From: Sphingobium sp. EM0848
GTDB taxonomy: Bacteria > Pseudomonadota > Alphaproteobacteria > Sphingomonadales > Sphingomonadaceae
Length of the DNA: 64,000 nt
NCBI RefSeq assembly: GCF_013375555.1
Contig: NZ_JABXWB010000005.1
Location: 1,390,001-1,454,000, forward strand
Direction: 5' to 3'
Of this stretch, positions 61,203 to 64,000 are shown piece by piece; the stretch's first letter is position 1, and each line of letters starts with the position of its first letter. The notes under the pieces are model-generated. The model searched no databases, was not told where the DNA came from, and saw nothing but the letters and a program-made list of their open reading frames with translations. The position numbers and the translations under genes were made by a program.

Positions 61203-62156
61203 ATGCCTGAAACCATTATGCGCCCGCCCTATGACCGCGCCTGTGAAGGCGCTCTCGCGGACATGCCGCCGACAATGACCGCCGACATGATCCCCGCGAT
61301 GCGTGAGGGGACGTCGATCGACCTTACCGATGAAGCCATGTCAGCGATGGGCGTCGCCCGGCACGATTTCACGATCCAGGGCTTCGGGGGCGGCGATATC
61401 GGCATTTCGGTCATGAAGCGGAAGGATCATTCGGGGTTCGGTCCGGGGATATTTCATACGCATGGCGGGGGAATGGTCGCGGGCAACCGGATGACCGGTA
61501 TGCACGTCGTTCTGCCTTGGATCGTGGCGCATGACGCTGTGGCTGTCACGGTCGAATATCGGCTCGCGCCTGAGTTTCCCGACCCCTATCCGGTCGAAGA
61601 TTGCTATGCTGCTCTCCTCTGGATGGCCGAACAGGCCGAAGAACTCGGTTTTGACCTGGACAGACTGATGATCGTCGGCGCCAGCGCGGGAGGCGGGCTT
61701 GCGGCTGGATGCGCTTTGCTTGCGCGTGATCGGCACGGCCCGCGCCTAACCGGTCAGGTCCTGCTGTGTCCCATGCTCGATGATCGCGACCGAACGGTTT
61801 CGTCGGCGCAGTATGACGGGATCGGTGTGTGGGACCGGTCCAGCAACGTCATGGGCTGGACAGCATTGCTCGGGGGTCGTCGCGCGACCGACGACGTGTC
61901 GATTTATGCCGCACCCGCGCGGGCCGCTGATTTGTCGGGCTTGCCGCCCGCGTTCATCGATTGTGGTTCGGCCGAAGTCTTCCGCGACGAAGATGTGGCC
62001 TATGCGACCGCGCTGTGGGCGGCAGGAGTTCAGGCTGAGCTTCATGTGTGGCCGGGCGGATTTCATGGCTTTGACATGATTGCTCCGGACACCGGGCTTG
62101 CTCGGGCAGCGGTTGCCGCGCGCGATAGCTGGGTGGCGCGCCATCTCATGCGTTGA
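61203..62156 (+). CDS. Alpha/beta hydrolase, HSL-type esterase/lipase, second copy
   Basis: A 317-aa paralogue of the block C hydrolase at 46106. It has HGGG (THGGGMVAGN), the nucleophile in GASAGGGLAAG, and the shared PPAFIDCGSAEVFRDEDVAY and WPGGFHGFD segments with the catalytic His. It starts 10 bp after the EthD gene stop, so it is tightly operonic. It likely hydrolyses an ester or lactone intermediate in the cytoplasm. Having one copy in block C and one in block E mirrors the amidohydrolase and TonB receptor duplication. Confidence 0.88.
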   Translation: MPETIMRPPYDRACEGALADMPPTMTADMIPAMREGTSIDLTDEAMSAMGVARHDFTIQGFGGGDIGISVMKRKDHSGFGPGIFHTHGGGMVAGNRMTGMHVVLPWIVAHDAVAVTVEYRLAPEFPDPYPVEDCYAALLWMAEQAEELGFDLDRLMIVGASAGGGLAAGCALLARDRHGPRLTGQVLLCPMLDDRDRTVSSAQYDGIGVWDRSSNVMGWTALLGGRRATDDVSIYAAPARAADLSGLPPAFIDCGSAEVFRDEDVAYATALWAAGVQAELHVWPGGFHGFDMIAPDTGLARAAVAARDSWVARHLMR

Positions 62157-62424
62157 AGGCGCGATAGCTGATCGGCCCGTCTGGTTGGTGGAGGAAACGC
62201 TCGGTGGAAGCGCCCGGACGTGAAGAGAAATGGTTTCTCCATCACACGAAGGGCCGGGCGCCTCGATACAATGGCAAAGTCGCAGAAATAATGAGACCGC
62301 CAAGCATCAACGACATTGACATTAATTATCTGTCCGGATAGCAAATATAATTGTTACGCGGAGGTGTGCAGGGGCTCCCGCCTTCCGACGAGATATTTCG
62401 ACATTCGAGGGAAGAGGGCGTTCC

Positions 62425-63207
62425 ATGATACTGGACGAGAAGATTGCGGCCGTGGTGACCGGCGGTGCGTCAGGATTGGGCGCAGCAACCGCGCGCGCAT
62501 TGGCGGAGCGCGGCGTGAGGGTAGCGTTGTTCGATCTCGATTCCGAAAAGGGAGAGGCGCTCGCACAGGAAGTTGGCGGCCTGTTCTGTCAGGTCAATGT
62601 CACGGACGAGGCTTCGGTCGATGCCGGCTTTGCGAAAGCGCGCGCCGCGCACGGCGTTGAGCGCATTCTGATCAATTGCGCCGGAACGGGCAACGCGATC
62701 AAGACCGCGACGCGCGACAAGGCGACGGGCGAGATCAAGGCATATCCCAGCGCCGCATTTGAGAAGATCATCCAGATCAATCTGATCGGGACTTTCCGCT
62801 GCATCGCCAAGTCGGCGGCGGGCATGTTGGGCCTTGATTCCCTCGTCGATGGCGATCGCGGGGTTATCATCAATACGGCCAGCGTTGCCGCGGAGGACGG
62901 CCAGATGGGCCAGGTGGCCTATTCAGCCTCGAAAGCCGGGGTGGTCGGCATGACCCTGCCGATCGCGCGCGACTTGATGGGCGAGGCGATCAGGGTCAAC
63001 ACGATCCTGCCGGGCCTGTTCAATACGCCTCTGCTTCAATCAGCGCCGGATCATGTCAAGGCTGCATTGGCGGCTTCCGTGCCGTATCCCAAGCGGCTCG
63101 GCGATCCGGCGGAATATGCGGCGCTCGCCCTCTGCATGATCGAGAATGCCTATTTCAACGGTGAGGATGTCCGGCTGGATGGCGCCATCCGTATGGCTCC
63201 GCGCTGA
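62425..63207 (+). CDS. SDR, 3-hydroxyacyl-CoA dehydrogenase type II (HSD17B10)-like
   Basis: A 260-aa SDR. VTGGASGLGAATARALAERG is the cofactor motif, LINCAGTGNAIKTA replaces the usual NNAG, and INTASVAAEDGQ with YSASK gives the catalytic residues. The GGASGLG opening and CAGTGNAIKT segment match the type II 3-hydroxyacyl-CoA dehydrogenase group that oxidises CoA esters and steroids. The 268-bp gap before it holds AT-rich sequence with TTGACA at 62316 and a TATAAT at 62346, but their spacing is too long for a clean promoter. It precedes the FadB-like gene, so this part of block E looks like beta-oxidation. Confidence 0.85.
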   Translation: MILDEKIAAVVTGGASGLGAATARALAERGVRVALFDLDSEKGEALAQEVGGLFCQVNVTDEASVDAGFAKARAAHGVERILINCAGTGNAIKTATRDKATGEIKAYPSAAFEKIIQINLIGTFRCIAKSAAGMLGLDSLVDGDRGVIINTASVAAEDGQMGQVAYSASKAGVVGMTLPIARDLMGEAIRVNTILPGLFNTPLLQSAPDHVKAALAASVPYPKRLGDPAEYAALALCMIENAYFNGEDVRLDGAIRMAPR

Positions 63208-63267
63208 CGAGGGCAGCTGGCTGCGCTGAAGGCCAGGCCCATTTGAAGACAAGTTTTGGAGATGGAT

Positions 63268-64000
63268 ATGAGCGTCGTCAGCATTGACCTGGCTAACGAT
63301 ATTGGGGTGATCACGATCGACAGCCCTCCCGTCAATGCGCTTGGCATAGCCGTGCGCAAGGGAATCCAGTCGGGGATGGCGTCATGCCTTTCCGACGATC
63401 GGGTGAAGGCGATTGTGCTGCTCTGCGCGGGGCGGACATTCTTTGCAGGCGCCGACATTTCCGAGTTCGGCAAGCCGCTTGAGCAACCCGACCTCAACGA
63501 GGTTCTGGACCTGATCGAGAACAGCCCGAAGCCTGTCATTGCGGCTATCCATGGAACGGCCTTGGGCGGGGGGTATGAAACGGCCCTGGTGTGCCACTAT
63601 CGGATCGCCGTTCCCTCCGCCAAGGTGGGCCTTCCTGAAGTCAATCTTGGTCTGTTGCCGGGCGCGGGCGGGACGCAGCGTCTTCCCCGGATCGTCGGCG
63701 TCGAAGCAGCGCTGGATATCATCACCGGCGGCCAACCCATAGGCGCCCCACGCGCGCTCCAGCTTGGCATGATCGATGCGCTGGCCACCGAGGGCAGGCT
63801 CAAGGATGACGCGGTGGCCTTCGCCCGGCAGCTGGTCGTCGAGCAGCGCCCGCTCCAGCGCGTTCGCGATCGGGACGACAAGGTCGCGGCCGCGCGCGGC
63901 AAGCCCGAAATCTATGCCGCCTATCTGGCCAGAAATGCCCATGCGTTCCGGGGGTTCAAGGCTCCGTATAACATCGTCAAAGCTATCGAAGCTTCCGCAG
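63268..64000 (+). CDS. FadB-like multifunctional enzyme, N-terminal enoyl-CoA hydratase part (cut by the window end)
   Basis: The 244 codons visible encode a crotonase domain with both catalytic Glu positions kept: [11 protein letters not shown] and [21 protein letters not shown], typical of the hydratase part of bifunctional 3-hydroxyacyl-CoA dehydrogenases. The first oxyanion segment is [11 protein letters not shown]. After about residue 200 the linker begins ([16 protein letters not shown]), as in FadB/PaaC-type fusions, so the NAD-binding dehydrogenase half is expected beyond the window. ATG 63268 has GGAG eight bases upstream. It would act after the acyl-CoA dehydrogenases of blocks A and D. 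Confidence 0.83.
   Translation, partial: MSVVSIDLANDIGVITIDSPPVNALGIAVRKGIQSGMASCLSDDRVKAIVLLCAGRTFFAGADISEFGKPLEQPDLNEVLDLIENSPKPVIAAIHGTALGGGYETALVCHYRIAVPSAKVGLPEVNLGLLPGAGGTQRLPRIVGVEAALDIITGGQPIGAPRALQLGMIDALATEGRLKDDAVAFARQLVVEQRPLQRVRDRDDKVAAARGKPEIYAAYLARNAHAFRGFKAPYNIVKAIEASA

Noticed and set aside
62316..62351. TTGACA and TATAAT as a promoter for the SDR at 62425
   Set aside because: The spacing is 24 bp, too long for sigma70. Either element may be chance.

Overview
The window reads as chromosomal DNA of a sphingomonad (Sphingomonadales; Sphingobium, Novosphingobium or a relative). The reasons are the high GC content, an alphaproteobacterial 23S-5S rRNA end, large TonB-dependent receptors with the IIVTAQKR plug motif, and dense oxidative catabolic genes. 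Genus assignment is inference; the rRNA could settle it.

Layout. 1-1.06 kb: 3' end of an rRNA operon (23S, 5S, terminator). 1.1-10.9 kb: catabolic block A, with a TonB receptor, an amidohydrolase, decayed Rieske oxygenase and ferredoxin genes on either side of a GntR regulator, an SDR, two SnoaL-like proteins and a fused double acyl-CoA dehydrogenase. 11.0-23.1 kb: a five-gene minus-strand operon with a single-module type I PKS, an alpha-oxoamine synthase, a LolA-like periplasmic protein, an outer-membrane protein and an MMPL/RND transporter, divergent from a LysR regulator. 24.3-25.5 kb: a DUF4188-like gene and a TetR regulator sharing a 12-bp inverted-repeat operator. 25.8-33.6 kb: an accessory stretch with a DUF4143 ATPase pseudogene, a palindromic repeat element, a 1294-aa secreted deacetylase/cadherin/RTX protein, two envelope genes, and an IS256 remnant interrupted by a cloverleaf palindrome. 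33.6-42 kb: block B, a ThDP lyase, acyl-CoA ligase, aldehyde dehydrogenase, saccharopine-dehydrogenase-like protein and SDR operon, plus a small beta-rich protein and a crotonase. 42-43.1 kb: IS66 and pRiA4b ORF-3 debris. 43.3-48.5 kb: block C (TonB receptor, alpha/beta hydrolase, SnoaL-like, SDR). 48.7-56.1 kb: block D, a seven-gene minus-strand operon (AcuI-like reductase, zinc ADH, SnoaL-like, VOC, atypical crotonase, acyl-CoA dehydrogenase, PrpE-like ligase). 56.5-57.2 kb: a TetR regulator. 57.6 kb to the end: block E (VOC dioxygenase-like, amidohydrolase, MDR reductase, double EthD, alpha/beta hydrolase, SDR, FadB-like).

The catabolic blocks reuse the same parts (two TonB receptors, two amidohydrolases, two related alpha/beta hydrolases, four related SnoaL-like proteins, several crotonases, dehydrogenases and ligases). 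This suggests one pathway that imports a hydrophobic, probably ring-containing substrate, opens it and feeds CoA thioesters into beta-oxidation-like steps. The substrate is not identifiable from sequence. Blocks A, B, C, D and the TetR gene at 56.5 kb carry a shared promoter element, TAGATCG in a TAGA-N8-TCTA palindrome, and a related site precedes block E. This points to one regulon under that TetR protein.

The most novel-looking system is the PKS / alpha-oxoamine synthase / RND-LolA-like export operon, which I infer makes and exports a polyketide-derived long-chain amino ketone or sphingoid-like lipid.
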